From NCBI RefSeq assembly GCF_000204055.1, contig NW_006768816.1, positions 1 to 64,000 on the forward strand: a DNA stretch of 64,000 bases. Reading direction: 5' to 3'. Every line of letters begins with the position of its first letter. Positions within the stretch are counted from its first letter, which is position 1. This DNA is from Melampsora larici-populina 98AG31 (taxonomy: Eukaryota; Basidiomycota; Pucciniomycetes; Pucciniales; Melampsoraceae). The notes below the pieces were generated by a model that was not told the origin of the DNA, did no database searches, and saw only the letters and a list, made by a program, of their open reading frames with translations. The translations under genes and the position numbers were made by a program. This document shows positions 1 to 11,765 of the stretch, piece by piece.

Positions 1-1480
1 CACTTCGCAAGTTCGTCGTAAACGTCAAGCGTAAACCAATGGACCAGGCTCACGCTCTACGCATTATTGACCAGTAGTTCAGCTGACATAATCTCACAAA
101 GGCGCGTAATATGCCAAGTTCGATTAAACGCATGTTCGCTCTTGTGCCAAAACCTTGATATCCTGAGTAAAATGAAATCTTCCATCGGGCTCATCCTCTA
201 CTCTGTGGGTCGGCCTCATCCTCTACTCCGTGAAGACCTCCCTCTTTTCACAAGAAACGTCATTGTATGAAGGATCCTCATTAACGAGTGGTCCTCCCTG
301 TGATCATGTCAAGCAAAAACGCGTGACACGCGAGAGTCCACACTGTATGAAGGTATGTTATGTTTACTGTGTTTCCGGTTTGAAGGTGAGTTTCATTCTT
401 CACCTGCTGGATACGCCAGTACCCTTCGGCTAGCATTGTCTTGTCCGTAATTTACGATGACTTCCCGTCAAAACCGGATCCTCATCCTACTTCGAATATA
501 CGATGTCCACGATGATTGAGCATCTGAGTGTTCGATACAAGGCACTTATGATTGTCGCAAGTTGGGGCAGGGTTTCTGACCAATCAATACAGCAGCCTTT
601 GAACTTTTACGTAGTTATAGCTTCATCATTTTCGGTTGTATGTACAAACAAATCGAGTATACCTTAGATGACTTGTGAAGATGATAAAACACATTTTGAC
701 TAACAAGCCCTTATAATTTTTTATGTCTTGTCGCCTTTCTCATCAGGGTTTCTTTTTAATTTTAATGTTTTTCTCATCTCATCGCTGCTTGCAACTTTCC
801 TGTATATTGGAGGCACAGGCGCGGTCACCCAATCGATGTCATTGGACTCGCATTTTCCTGGTTTTCCCGGCCATGTCCGGATGTTTGCTGCTTGCATGGT
901 TTGAAGTCGTTCTTTACCCTTCACCTTTTGCATAATATTATACTCCTATAACCTAGGCTAATGTGTCATCCCCGTGAGATTATGACTTCTTCTCGAAGCT
1001 CTCGGAATACTCTCGATCCACTTTTTACCATGGATGAGGCGAATTTTACTCGGAGTATCATCTGGAGTTGAAGGCTTCGCACTCTGGTATGGAGTCTAAG
1101 TCGATTACGGTAGATTCGACGATTTTGTCTACTTTACGTACCATATTGAAGGCCGCTATTGATGGAGTGAAGGCTGCTTGCGAAGTTGAGATCGGCAAGA
1201 CTGACACAGTCCAGAACCTGCTCCATTGCCTGATCTGTCTCAATTCAGCTTGATCCGGTCACTATGGACTGTTGAAAACATTTATCAACAAGGCTCGAGA
1301 TCATCTCCCTGTCAATAGTTTGTCTATTGCACGAGTCTCTTCAGATTCGGTGTTTTGCTCATCTCTTCGCCCGATTGTGCCTTCCGCCCCCACGTTTGGT
1401 TTCAAGGTTTGTTTCACTTGATGCTCTAGCTCGAGACATCTCGATTCGTATTATCTGTACTTGATATCTTAAAATCCCTG
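1..1480. other. Intergenic sequence without a recognisable gene
   Basis: No open frame here resembles a family I know. Short frames on both strands around 721-935 and 1058-1253 mirror each other and look incidental. The one structured part is the diverged repeat at 490-706, annotated separately. The stretch is probably the flank or decayed end of the CACTA-type element to its right. Confidence 0.5.
490..706 (+). repeat. Diverged direct repeat, copy A (partner 1671-1867)
   Basis: Starts with CTTCGAAT and ends with ACTAACAA. It aligns by eye with 1671-1867 over about 200 bp: both share a GATACAA-GCACT block, a GCAAGT-GG-CAGGGT block, a shared CTTTACGTAGTT-like block and the ACTAACAA end. Identity is only moderate, so the duplication is old. 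Both copies lie on the same side of the CACTA transposase gene. Confidence 0.55.
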
Positions 1481-1482
1481 AA

Positions 1483-1690
1483 GTTCAAAGTAGGAAGGAT
1501 GATCCTACCCAGAACCTTACATCCTGTGGTGTCTAATATGTACGTTCGAAGTAGCATCATTCTATTTCAAACATTCGAACTTACATGTCTAATATGTCAG
1601 TTCGAAGTAAGATCATGCTACTTCAAAATTGTAGCGTCTACTAGGCAATTTCAAAGTAGAATGATTGTACTTCGAATCTGTGGTGTCTAT
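1483..1690. repeat. Palindromic tandem repeat with TTCGAAGTA arms
   Basis: About four units spaced roughly 50-56 bp apart (near 1483, 1543, 1599 and 1648). Each has a TTCGAAGTA or TTCAAAGTA arm, a central ATCAT/ATGAT and an inverted TACTTCGAA or TACTTCAAA arm, separated by a GTCTAATATGT-like spacer. Arrays of short direct and inverted motifs beside a CACTA transposase resemble subterminal transposase-binding repeats. That role is inferred. Confidence 0.5.
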
Positions 1691-1867
1691 GAGAGTCAAG
1701 CATTGGAGCGTTTGATACAAAGCACTCATGAGGTGTTGCAAGTAGGAACAGGGTGTCTTACCTAGCAAGACGTGAGGCTTTAAAACTTTACGTAGTTCTT
1801 CATTGGTTGGAATCAAGTATCACTTTCGGATGTCTCGTAAAGACAATAAAATTCATTTCAACTAACA
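1671..1867 (+). repeat. Diverged direct repeat, copy B (partner 490-706)
   Basis: Second member of the repeat described at 490-706, 1.18 kb downstream. It begins inside the last palindromic unit at a CTTCGAAT and ends in ACTAACAAAA, about 45 bp before the 3' end of the CACTA transposase gene. It may be a subterminal piece of that element. Confidence 0.5.
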
Positions 1868-1914
1868 AAAGATCAGAAACAAAAGTCTATCAAGTGGCCC
1901 ATAGATTATGAAAA

Positions 1915-4799
1915 TCAGGAAGTTTGCTCGCAATTAAACTTGCTCAAATTTATAATCAGTGTGGTTGGCTGCTTAATTCCGAAGCATCCTTCTGGGGTAT
2001 CCCAAGCTGCCCCTTGGGCAACAAGCTCATCTACCCGTACCAGATCCTTTTTTTTGGAGGAGGTGTACACAACAGTCATTCTCGCATTTGGCCAATTATC
2101 AAGACCATGCTTGGCTTTCTCAGAAGCTCTCAAATCGGAGAATCGGAGAACTTCGAACCATAGCTGCGCCTTTGGATTGCCTTGCGACCCAGGATTAGTG
2201 ATAAATATCTCATTGATTCGGCCCCACCGATATGCCATTGGACGGCGCACATCTTTAGACTGATACATAACAATGCTATTCCCCTGGTGATGCTCCCAAG
2301 TTGAGTAGGATATGTCTTCATGCTTTACCATTTTTTTTTGATTCACCATCCGTCCTAGTAATATGTGATGGGGCGGAGGAAGCGGTGTTCTGAAAATACG
2401 GCTAGCCACAACAACATCCCCGCATCCCAACTCTTTCATACGGCGTGCCAGGTTCTCGTGGGTGTCGTAGTCCAGGGTTTCGGCTTTTTTTTCGTCGTAG
2501 TGATAGACAGGATCCGCATGTACAGGGATGCCTGTTCGAGCTTCGTATCCGGAGGTACTGCCTCGTGGTGTACCACTGGGCTCCAAGAACTTCAACATCC
2601 TCGTAGCAATTTCTCCTGGAAGAGATTCACATAAGATTTTGACAACTGGCCGCAGGTTCTGCTCTAAGGTAAACTTCCTGAGTCTTGTCAATTCGCGGGA
2701 ATCTGACGTGCTTTTGTCAGTTCAGACACAATCTCTTATTTAGTCGATATTATGAACTTACTAGGATGATTATTATTCGGTATTTTAGCCAATTTACCAT
2801 TAAGTCTCTCAAACAACCATGCACTCCAGAAAGGCGCGGGCCCAAACCGTTGGATACATTCAGGAAGATGAAGCGCCATGTGATGATTAGGCAGGACGGG
2901 AAGTGAACTATAAAGTTTGGAATACCCATTTCGATAGCTTCGCAGATGGTATCGGAGGGATCCAATGTCGCGCTCATTCAGTTCCAACCTCCGAACAATG
3001 TTCAATACACTTATAAGATGGAGCGCATTGCGGACGAAGTTGTGTTCCGTGAAGTCTGTAGCACCCTGATCTTTGTGCAAGACAGAAATTATCGCAGGTA
3101 TCATCATGACCTGGAAGAGAATCACCCATTCATCTGCCTTCAATTTCCCGCCCTTGTGTGTCCCTACAGTGCTAGGCACGCGTCCAACCCAGGAAGGAAG
3201 GTTTATATTTCTTGTGATATCTTGCAATGTAGCTAGGTTCTGAGAATCATCAAAAAATCTCCAACCGAGTTCATCTTCATAAGCATCTTCCAAGTCAGAG
3301 AGGTCTTCATCGAATGTGTCATCTTCTAAAAAGCTTTCTGTCTGCTCTTGCTTTGCTTGATAATCCTCGGGTGATGTCATAGAGCAAGTATCGCTTTCTA
3401 AGTTCATTTCTTCAAATGCAAACAACAATTTGTCATTGCTCTCTGCTGATAGATACTCTGGAGTTGGAGGGGGAGGTGATGATCCTAATTCCGTGTCTGG
3501 GTTTTCTGAAGCTGCGTCAACAGAACAATCCTTCATATACACGTCTGATGCTACAGTCTCCGTCTCCGAGTCTTCATCATCGCTAGCACCCCCGTTCCTT
3601 GGATCCTCGGCAGATTGTGGGTCGGACTTCATTCCAAAAGCCCTCGTGCCATGGTTCTTGATGATACCAAGAAAGATGTTGTGCATCGGTTCTACAATTG
3701 TGTGGCTAAGAGGATCAAAATACGGAAGTTCCCATAGGACGGAGTACCGCACGCCGTATTCAGCAAAGATTTCCTTCCGGCGTGTTATCGTTTGTGCATC
3801 TCTTCAGGCCAAAGCCTGTTCGCGAAGTGTATGTGTGCATCGTCTTCTTTCTTTAGGAATTCGTAATAGATGTATGTCGTCTGTTCCGAGTAGACAAAGT
3901 GAGCAAACATGTCGATTTGATGAATGGCCTGCCATCCCCAAAACCTTTTGTATTGCGGGAAGATCACAGATAATGGGACCTAGCATAGCACGGATTACTC
4001 TACCATGTGTAGGATACTTGGCGGTAGAAGAAAACTTGACACCCTTCCATAGGACCTTGAGTTCTTGGACTAAGGGTGCCAGAACATGGTTCATTTGCTC
4101 TACGTCCGGTTCGGAAGGACCAGGGGTCAGCCCTACCAGAAATATGTTCTCTTGAGATGAACGAATCTCTGGTGGCAGATTCAAACAAACTAAAGCAATA
4201 GTTCCAAGAGATATTTGTTTCGACGCAGCCTTGTTTCCATTTGCATTGAACCAATCAACATTCAAAGCAAACACCAGATTTCCGGGAGAGGAGGTAAACC
4301 GCTGTCCATCTTCCCCACGAAGCGAGTGCCACATTGAAGCGTCCCGGACATCCTTCATGATCGGACCTTGCGTTTCGAAATAGTCGTCTCTCCATTCCAG
4401 CAAATCCTCGATCCCAGGTCGATTCAAAAAACGAGCTAACCAATCAGTAAAGGATACAGTCGAAAAGAGCCGGCATGCTTTTGGGGTTGTCCCATCATGA
4501 ATACCTGCTTCGTGTAAAAGCTGCTCTGAACATACACGGCTCCTGGGAGTAACTTGAGACGTGCAAAATGTAGGAATCTTATCACCATAGTACATACTGA
4601 AGCATTTGGGGCAGCACACTGTTCTGCAAATCTTTGGCTCAATCCGTAGTCCATCAAGAAATGTACTCATAGCCTTTGGTAAAGTGGCCTGCGAAGACTT
4701 TTCATCGGTGTTGAAGGTGGAGACTGCACCTATGACATGCAAGCAAAGCGTGGCAGCCTCCACACTGATATTTTTGATAAGGTGTAAACATGTGATCAT
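1915..4799 (-). pseudogene. CACTA (En/Spm)-type transposase, tnp2 family, one nonsense mutation
   Basis: Transposase of a cut-and-paste CACTA-type DNA transposon; it would act on element ends in the nucleus. The reading is exon 4799-2762, a 51-nt intron 2761-2711 (GTAAGT donor, CTGAC branch-like motif, AAAG acceptor), then exon 2710-1915. Family hallmarks of Transposase_21 (tnp2) are the block around RYSVLWELPYFDP and EPMHNIFLG and the later WLFERLNGKLAK segment. A Cys-rich stretch CRTVCCPKC lies near the N-terminus. An in-frame TGA at 3804-3806 falls where relatives have Trp (LA-stop-RDAQT), so the gene is broken by one substitution. The frame is open above 4799 up to a stop near 4829, and no ATG fits there, so an upstream exon is likely. 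Family assignment is confident; the exact ends are not. Confidence 0.8.
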
Positions 4800-5717
4800 A
4801 AGGAAGTAAGCCAGGTCAGAAGGCTTCCAACGTCAAAACTTGTCATAGTGTGTTGTACTGTATATGCCTGCTTGTCAAAAATTCAAAAATTCAACGAAAT
4901 TCACATAAAGATAGAACTCTATTGAATAAAAGATGATGAAACACACTTGAATCTATGATTGGCCCATCCCATGATGGTTGGAAGTGGCTTTCTGTGGCTT
5001 TACGATTGAAAGCTGTTGTTTCTAAGTTCGAAGAAGCAAGAGGCAAACTTTCCATTGAGGCCTTTTGGGCATCTTGTGATGGTGATCGTGTATCTATCAA
5101 CCGCTTGCTCTCAGACTCTCAAGGAATATTAACAATTTAACAAGAGAGAACGTCTACCTACCTGAAATATCCGAGGATAAAGAGAGTTTTTGTGCCGTGC
5201 ATGTCGCGCGTGTCCCAAAGCTCTTGACATGTTTTTTGTGATTTGCAGGTCTTCAGAGCGTTCCGTATACTTTAGCATTGGTCTGGGGATGTTGGTAGGT
5301 GTTTTTTTCACAGTCGGAACAGTGGCAAGGTATCAGAGCTAACGTTTTCATCTTTCAAGACTTTGCTTTCTTGGGTGATTGGCCTTAATGAATTGATAAA
5401 TGGTGTCAAAGTGAGATGAAGCGAGAAACTGTTGAATATGAAGATGATTGCGTGAGTTGAACCCTATCTTATATGGATTGAAATGCGCATCTGGACTATT
5501 CATCCTCAGAAGAACACACTATTCTGAGGATGCATACATGCTGAACATCAAAGGAGAGTATTGGATCTCAGCCTCTCCGCATCACCCTGACTACATGGAA
5601 GCACTTAATCGCAAGAGTGGCTACGTGCTGAGTCTTCAAGGGCAAGTTCGAACTTCGAAGCTTTATATGTCAAGGTCTCTTGAGGCTCGAAGCCCAGACC
5701 TCTGACACTCGAGCTTA

Positions 5718-5802
5718 AGATTCGAAGTTCGAAGAGCTCGAAGAGCTCAGATTCGAAGTTCGAAGAGCTCGAAGAGCTCAGATTCGAAGTTCGAAGAGCT
5801 CG
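5718..5802. repeat. 31-bp tandem repeat with TTCGAAGTTCGAA core
   Basis: Two complete 31-bp units (5718-5748 and 5749-5779) and a 23-bp partial third, essentially identical. Each holds TTCGAAGTTCGAA followed by GAGCTCGAAGAGCTC, so every unit is largely self-complementary. The TTCGAA motif is the same as in the array at 1483-1690 on the other side of the CACTA gene, which suggests the two arrays are the subterminal regions of one element. Confidence 0.7.
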
Positions 5803-5809
5803 CAAGACA

Positions 5810-6620
5810 GAAAATTTTTCTGCAATTTTTGTGTCGATTCGAGACCAAATCGGTCCTACGCCGATTGCATCGGCTGCTTTTGGAATGCGTCGCTAAGATG
5901 CAACCGAAGTTGCCTCGCCAGCGAGATTGAATCGGGCATTCAGGGGATTGAATCGCGATTCAAACACCGACATGAAATCGAAAAAATGATTGAATCGGGA
6001 CAAAAGGCCCGACATTTAGTTGCTCAGAGGGGATGCGATGCGATGATTGTATCGCACATTTGTTTTAGTCGGATGAGCGCTATACGAGTAGCCATTGGAC
6101 CTGATCAGACTGAGGTTCAGTCGGCGGCCACCAATGCGGTTTGGGATCGGCGCTCAGTTTCATTGGTTGTGCCAAAGCGATCCTCAATCGGACTGCGGAT
6201 CCCATCGGACAGTGAAGATGTGATTACACATCGCACAACAATTCTATCGCACAATTTGGCCCCGACCCTGCTTCGGAACACCGTCCACGATGTGACATCG
6301 GAAGGGGCATTCCGACGTGAATTTCTTGGCGGTGAAAGTCTTGTATATCAACAAAAAATGTGCTGATAAGATCAACTGGGTCCTCAATGAGATTGAGGAT
6401 TGCCACGGGTCTGGACATTGTCCAGGGTCAGCACCGGCTCACCGTGGCTGATTTTGGGTCAGGGGAGTCAGTTTTGTCAATTTTGACGATGTGACTTGAG
6501 TGGCACTTTAGAGCCACCGTAGACTAGGTGATAACAACTGTACAAACTTCAGAAACCCGTTCACCAAGGAAGTCCTGGCTTCAAAGCCCGTTGTCAAAAC
6601 TTCTATGTCAGCTACTCAAC
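5810..6620. other. No gene; ATCGG/GATTG-rich repeat-like DNA
   Basis: Frequent GATTGAATCGG, ATCGCAC and ATCGGAC words between 5830 and 6330 give the stretch a repetitive texture, but I could not define a unit or ends. Short open frames (for example 5986-6366) resemble nothing I recognise. Confidence 0.35.
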
Positions 6621-6623
6621 CTA

Positions 6624-6885
6624 CAGCCCTTTGCAGAATTGATGACTTTGGAAAAAGAGAAAACGTTTGAGTTTTTTTCAAAAACTGAGCAAGTTTTTCA
6701 AAAACTGAGCAACCTCTTTCTCTTTTAGAATTACTGAGCCAGGTTTCCAAAAAAACTCACTGACTTTTCGAAAAACTCAGCAGCTTTTTGACAATACTCG
6801 GCCACTTTTTGAAAAAACTCGAGGTTTTTTATTTGAAAACTCGAAGTTTTTTTTTCTTCAAAGTCTTCCGTTACGCAAAGGGCTG
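6624..6885. mobile_element. MITE with CAGCCCTTTGC termini and TA duplication
   Basis: The left end CAGCCCTTTGC and the right end (reverse complement CAGCCCTTTGCGTAA) form terminal inverted repeats that continue as GACTTTG-GAA on both sides. Each end is flanked by TA (6622-6623 and 6886-6887), as expected of Tc1/mariner-type insertion. The 262-bp interior is non-coding and filled with TTTTTCAAAAACTGAGC-like words. Confidence 0.75.
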
Positions 6886-6887
6886 TA

Positions 6888-8812
6888 CATCTGCCTTCAT
6901 TTCTACTTCTCTTTCAACTTTACCATCTCAGACAATCAAGAATGAAGAAAAACTATCGAATTTAATGGCTTGATTCAAAGAATTGTTTCACTTTGAGTTC
7001 AATCTGTTGCCTTCTTCCTCAATCACCAAGGTTTTTAGCATACTTCGCCTTACCCTTCCTCAGTAACTTGTTCATTATGAAACAGAAAATCAGGTACCAA
7101 ACTGAAGGTGATATGTGATGACAATCACAACAAGGGTAGAGAATACACTGAATGGAACAGATTTGGATCTAGCTACCCCAGAGTTAAAATCTTTGAAAGG
7201 ATGGCTCAAGATTTGGGCTTGTGATTGGATTGAAGCGACTAGAAGATATTCAGAAGTCAGTCAAGCTATCAAGGTTTGCTCTCAATTTGTCATATCTTTA
7301 CCAGTGGATCAGATCAGATCCATATACTTGCATCCTTTTATGTATCATCCAGTTGATCAAACTGAAGCTTGATTGCAATCTTTATTACTGTAGAGCAAAG
7401 TTAAATACATATTCACTATTGCTTTGGATCACAAAAAAACCTTTCTCTTACAAATTGTGTAGTTTTTGTTATATGAATGTATCCAGCCCAGGATATCACT
7501 GATGAAAAAGGGTTTTTTTAATCCGATGAATCACACATACAAAATTTGAAATTGCATTTTTACATCTGAGAGTGAAGTAGCTCTTATGAGTTGCTCACTG
7601 TTCAAATACAATCTTGAGAGTACAATTCAATATGCAAAGAACTTGAATATTTTGAGTCTTCTGAGAAACACAAGGTGAACTAACAAAGTGTTGATATATC
7701 ACAATGTGTGCTCTAAGACAAGGAATAGAAAAACAAAATATCAAAGGTTGAATAAGAAAGATGAAAGACTCAATGAGAGAAAGAAAGAAAGCAAGGAAAA
7801 ATTGACAAAGCACATGATTTGGCGTCCAACTTGGGTGAGAAATGGAGCTCAAGCTTTGGCATCAAGGGCTGAAGCTGGCTTTAGGCGAGCGATGCGACTG
7901 AACCTCGGGCCGCGTCATCAGCCCTTTCCACGCTTTTCCTACGAGATTGAAAAGCACGGATATGAAAAATACAAATTCGAAAATAACAAGTGGGACTTTC
8001 ATTTTCGAAAGAGCTGCAACAATTGCCTTTCTCTTGTAAAAGAATTTGTTTTCTCGTGCGAACAAAATTGCAAAGAGGTCAACCCAGGTCATCTATATGT
8101 AATGACTTCAGAAGGTCATGGAGTTGCATTTTAAATTCTGAGAAAGATGTGCCCATACATTCATAACTTATTTTCCCAAACTTCAATATATTTCGCCGTT
8201 CCATGTCTCAAATTATCGAAAGCCGAGTGCTTAACTTCGTCATTCACTTATCCCCGAACCTCAACCCTTATCAGGCAACAGCTGATTATATCGAAGCCTT
8301 TCTTCTAGTGCGTCTTGATACGCAAGCGCGATTTCTTGTTGAGAATCCAAGGTCCGGCATAACAACTTCAGCTGATCTGACCTTCCTCTCTGTATCTCTC
8401 TCTCTGTATCCAAAGCCATGTCCTCTGCCGTCTTGGTCCCGTTACGCTCAAGGCTTTCTCGTAGTGGAGTTGATAATGTGAGAATATCTTGTTTCTAATC
8501 AGCATAACTGAGACAAGACAGGCGTTGAGACTCTAGTTGACAGTATAATTGTCATTGGACGAATTTGCCGTTCAGAATGTTCCTTCAATCAACCTACATT
8601 ATCTATCTTCGCTCCAAGACGAAGAAAATGTATAATATTGGTTTGAATGCAGGTGAGTGGGGCGCAACTCGTGATCTATCTAAGCTTTTCATGAATGCTC
8701 ATCTACTTCTTGATCAGTGGGACTCATACAACTTGATCGTGTGAACCACTGTGGATTGTGTTACTTGCTATATAGTATAAGTACGCTTGCCTCGTCCGAG
8801 TTTTGTCGACCG
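6888..8812. other. No confident gene
   Basis: The longest frame (7688-8134, +, 148 codons) is Lys-rich in its first half and resembles no family I know. I see no intron structure or hallmark motif. Treated as non-coding. Confidence 0.4.
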
Positions 8813-8815
8813 TAA

Positions 8816-9555
8816 GAGCACCCACTATGGGTGCGGTTACGAGGTGATTTAGCGTTACCTTAACGCTAAAATTCAGACAGGTCCACTATGGACCTGTTTT
8901 ACGCTTGCGGTCCGTACCGCTGCGTTAAATCTTGCACCCCGCGTGCTCAGATCTACGCAACCCTACGACATGATTTATTGTAGGATAATCGGTCAACAAC
9001 TGTAGTTTTCAAAACCCCAAACTACAAAACATCACAATTCATTCCTTCAAACCTCATCCTCAAACTTCAACACCTGAACTTCAAAGTTCGAATTTTAAAA
9101 CTCATTCGAAATCGACGTTCAAATTTCGATTCGTATCTGGCATTTGGTGCGAAGTAGTCATTGTAAAGTTGCTGACCGCGAGCAACACGGTCTCCATCTA
9201 TACGTATACGAGTATGAGGAAGGGGTGGCGGTGGTGGGAGCTCATTGAAGAGGCCGTCAAAGACCAACTGGTCATAGTCCTGCTGCTCGTCATCGTCGTT
9301 TGAAGACCTCAAAAGACGTTCGATTTCTTTTTCAAGGAGCTCGGAGCAGGCATTTGGTGATCTTTTTTGGATGAAATTTATGAAAGATAAGTTATTTCAT
9401 TTCAAAATTAGACCACTGTGGATCGACCAGATCCACAGTGATTTATCTTTGGTAAAGCAGACGTTACATCATCCCATAGTGGAATTCATGCGTTTAACAA
9501 TTGAGTTGTTACACGCAAAATCTACGATAAATCACGCCCACCATAGTGGGTGCTC
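8816..9555. mobile_element. PIF/Harbinger deletion derivative with TAA duplication
   Basis: Terminal inverted repeats start GAGCACCCACTATGG on both sides (the right copy read on the minus strand). The element is flanked by TAA at 8813-8815 and 9556-9558, the 3-bp target duplication typical of PIF/Harbinger. The 740-bp body keeps only a short N-terminal piece of a Harbinger transposase (9067-9312, -), so this is a non-autonomous internal-deletion product. Confidence 0.85.
9067..9312 (-). pseudogene. Truncated Harbinger transposase N-terminus
   Basis: 81 codons. An acidic start is followed by a Pro-rich stretch and a segment with RVARGQQLYNDYF and KFERRFRMSF, which matches my memory of the N-terminus of fungal Harbinger (HARBI1/DDE_Tnp_4-like) transposases, where a DYF...RRFRM pattern precedes the catalytic core. 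The DDE domain is absent and the frame ends after 81 residues. No activity is expected; it identifies the parent of the 8816-9555 element. Confidence 0.65.
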
Positions 9556-9871
9556 TAAGGGGTTGATCTCACGTAACGGTATACTTTTCTTCACTAGTTG
9601 CGGTGGCCAAAATCATATGTTACGAATTCGCACAATCTGGTCGATTAGAACAGGGATGGCCAAATTTCTTACTCGACGTTAAGTTTTCCGTTACGATGGC
9701 ATGTGCTAGGCGAGCTTTCATCACTTATTAATTAATTTCCTCTCAAAGTGCTGATATGATTAATCTTTCTTCAGCGGTAAGCAATTTGACTTGGTTTTTA
9801 TCCTTGATCATTAGTTCATATGTTGAAAAAATCTCTTGCCCCACATCAACACACCCTGACTTAGTGATCTT

Positions 9872-10114
9872 ATGGCTGTGCATCTGTCATTTTGTCTTTG
9901 TCAAACAGAGAGCTGTCTCACACAATATAATCCCAAAGGGACAATTGCTCTCAACCACTGCAACATGGGCACTGAATATATTTTTGGTGATAATCATCTT
10001 TGTACCAAGTGGTCAGCTTATTGTTTCAATGCTACTTCACATGATTTGCACTCCCTGAAATCATCTTCAAATCTTAGTAGTCATTGTCACCAATTGCTCC
10101 CAACTTACCTATGA
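9872..10114 (+). CDS. Possible fragment of a Cys-rich, possibly secreted protein
   Basis: 80 codons, mature-protein-like and Cys-rich. Regularly spaced Cys sit in contexts such as NHCNMGTEY, NHLCTKW and SAYCFNA. The spacing resembles small secreted Cys-rich proteins of rusts, but no signal peptide is encoded in this frame, so the piece would have to be a later exon or a decayed copy. It overlaps an alternative hydrophobic frame at 9756-10058. The function is not recognised. Confidence 0.2.
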   Translation: MAVHLSFCLCQTESCLTQYNPKGTIALNHCNMGTEYIFGDNHLCTKWSAYCFNATSHDLHSLKSSSNLSSHCHQLLPTYL

Positions 10115-11458
10115 ATATAGTTGTACAAGACAAATAGTGATGCCTGTCATCCAACATCTACGGGATTTGGCGCCTACTTGCACCTCAGGAACGTGTAGCG
10201 TCGTGACTTATGTGACATCCCAAGTCTTTGTACTCACAAGCGCCTTGCATCATATTGTCAGTCTCACTTGAAAATATTAAAATTAGCTCGGCTGTAATTC
10301 TAACCTCGTTTCTTTGCTTAGGATCGTGTGGTCCATCACACTACGGTCAGTTTATATTTTTATGTGTTCTGTGATGCATGGAGTTTTTTGGTAAGTTCTC
10401 AATTCATATAAAAGAGATCCTAGTCTGAATCCTATATATCAATTCCTATCAGATTTATGTCCCATTTGTATATCTATTATTTCAAAGCTTCAAGACTCAA
10501 AGAGGATTGGATTATTCAACAAAGCGACAAACAGATGGTGTCTTTTCAAACACTGTGATAGAATTGGCAATTGTATTCTTACGTGTTGTTTTAGGTGTCT
10601 GTTCAGTACGTGTTCAGCTTTAGCCTTGGTTTTCATGATCCAATTCAAAGATACTTGATCCCTTGATTGAATCTACTTCATGTTCTTCAATTTCTTTCTC
10701 AAGGCTCGTTTACTTCGCAATGGTGAATTCATCATGAACGCAAACTTTTGGCTTATCCTCCGCATTGTAAGCCTTATTTTGTTTTTGCTGAAATTTACCT
10801 TGGTTCCCATAGCTCATACCCTTTTAACAATCTCGCAGGGTATAAGTAGTGTCATTTCAACCTTGGGAAACATGTAAGCACATCAATTTAGTTGTGATCA
10901 TATGTGACAAAACTAAAATGACCATTTTCCAAAGCACCTTGTTCTTCATCTTAGACAATCTCAGGAGGTCTGATACCACTGAACCTGCGACTCAAATCTC
11001 ACTCCCAAGGTTGACAACAGTCTTGTGTACCCATAAATTGGATCAAAATTCTTCAGTATGATTTTCACATTCATAGACTTTGACTTCGATTGTGACTTTA
11101 GTATTCTCTTCCTCGATCAGATCTTATATTTTTCACAGCTCTGAAATCATAATCTATCTCAATATCTACCTTTCATTACAATCAACTTGTATCATTCCTT
11201 GAAGCTTCAGGACACTTTCAAGATGTGTTATTGGAGTTTTTGTATCATCACTCTTATTTCCCTTTACCAATCACAAAGTTAAATATGTATGAAACCCATA
11301 TATGGACACCATTTATTCAATTTAATATCTATTGACAGGACTTTCACTGTGGTTGTGTTCATGTCTGCTTGTAATATGATCAATTTATGTCAGAATGTCA
11401 CAAGTGCTAAAGATTAAGAAGTACAAGGATTCCATTAACAAGACTACAGGAAACTAAC

Positions 11459-11765
11459 CTGCGAGCTTGAAATCAAAGAAGAGCGCGTAAGGAAAGATGA
11501 ACAGGAAATAATAAAAAGTTATGATTCTTTTCGACACCACACACCTGAGGGCACAGGTTCCGAGTCAGACTAAAGCGTATCTGCTAGTCAACGACGAGAA
11601 CAGGAAACCTAACAGACCACAAACAAAAGAACAACGTGAAAAGTAAAGCTTATCAGATCAAAAGAAACAGATTGGAATCTAGGAGATGGACTTCTATCTA
11701 CCTGTGAGCTCGAAATAAAAGCAGAGCGCATAAGGAAAGATGTACAGGAAATAATAAAAAGTTAG
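11459..11765 (+). repeat. Pair of ~70-bp direct repeats
   Basis: The segments near 11459-11525 and 11698-11765 share CCTG-GAGCT-GAAAT-AAA, AGAGCGC-TAAGGAAAGATG and ACAGGAAATAATAAAAAGTTA, offset by about 239 bp. A second shared word, GATTCTTTTCGACAC, follows each copy further on. No gene or TIR is visible. It may be an LTR or intron fragment of an element I cannot name. Confidence 0.5.

Noticed and set aside
5605..5805. Minus-strand frame of Ser/Glu/Phe/Leu repeats
   Set aside because: Produced by translating the 31-bp TTCGAA tandem repeat.
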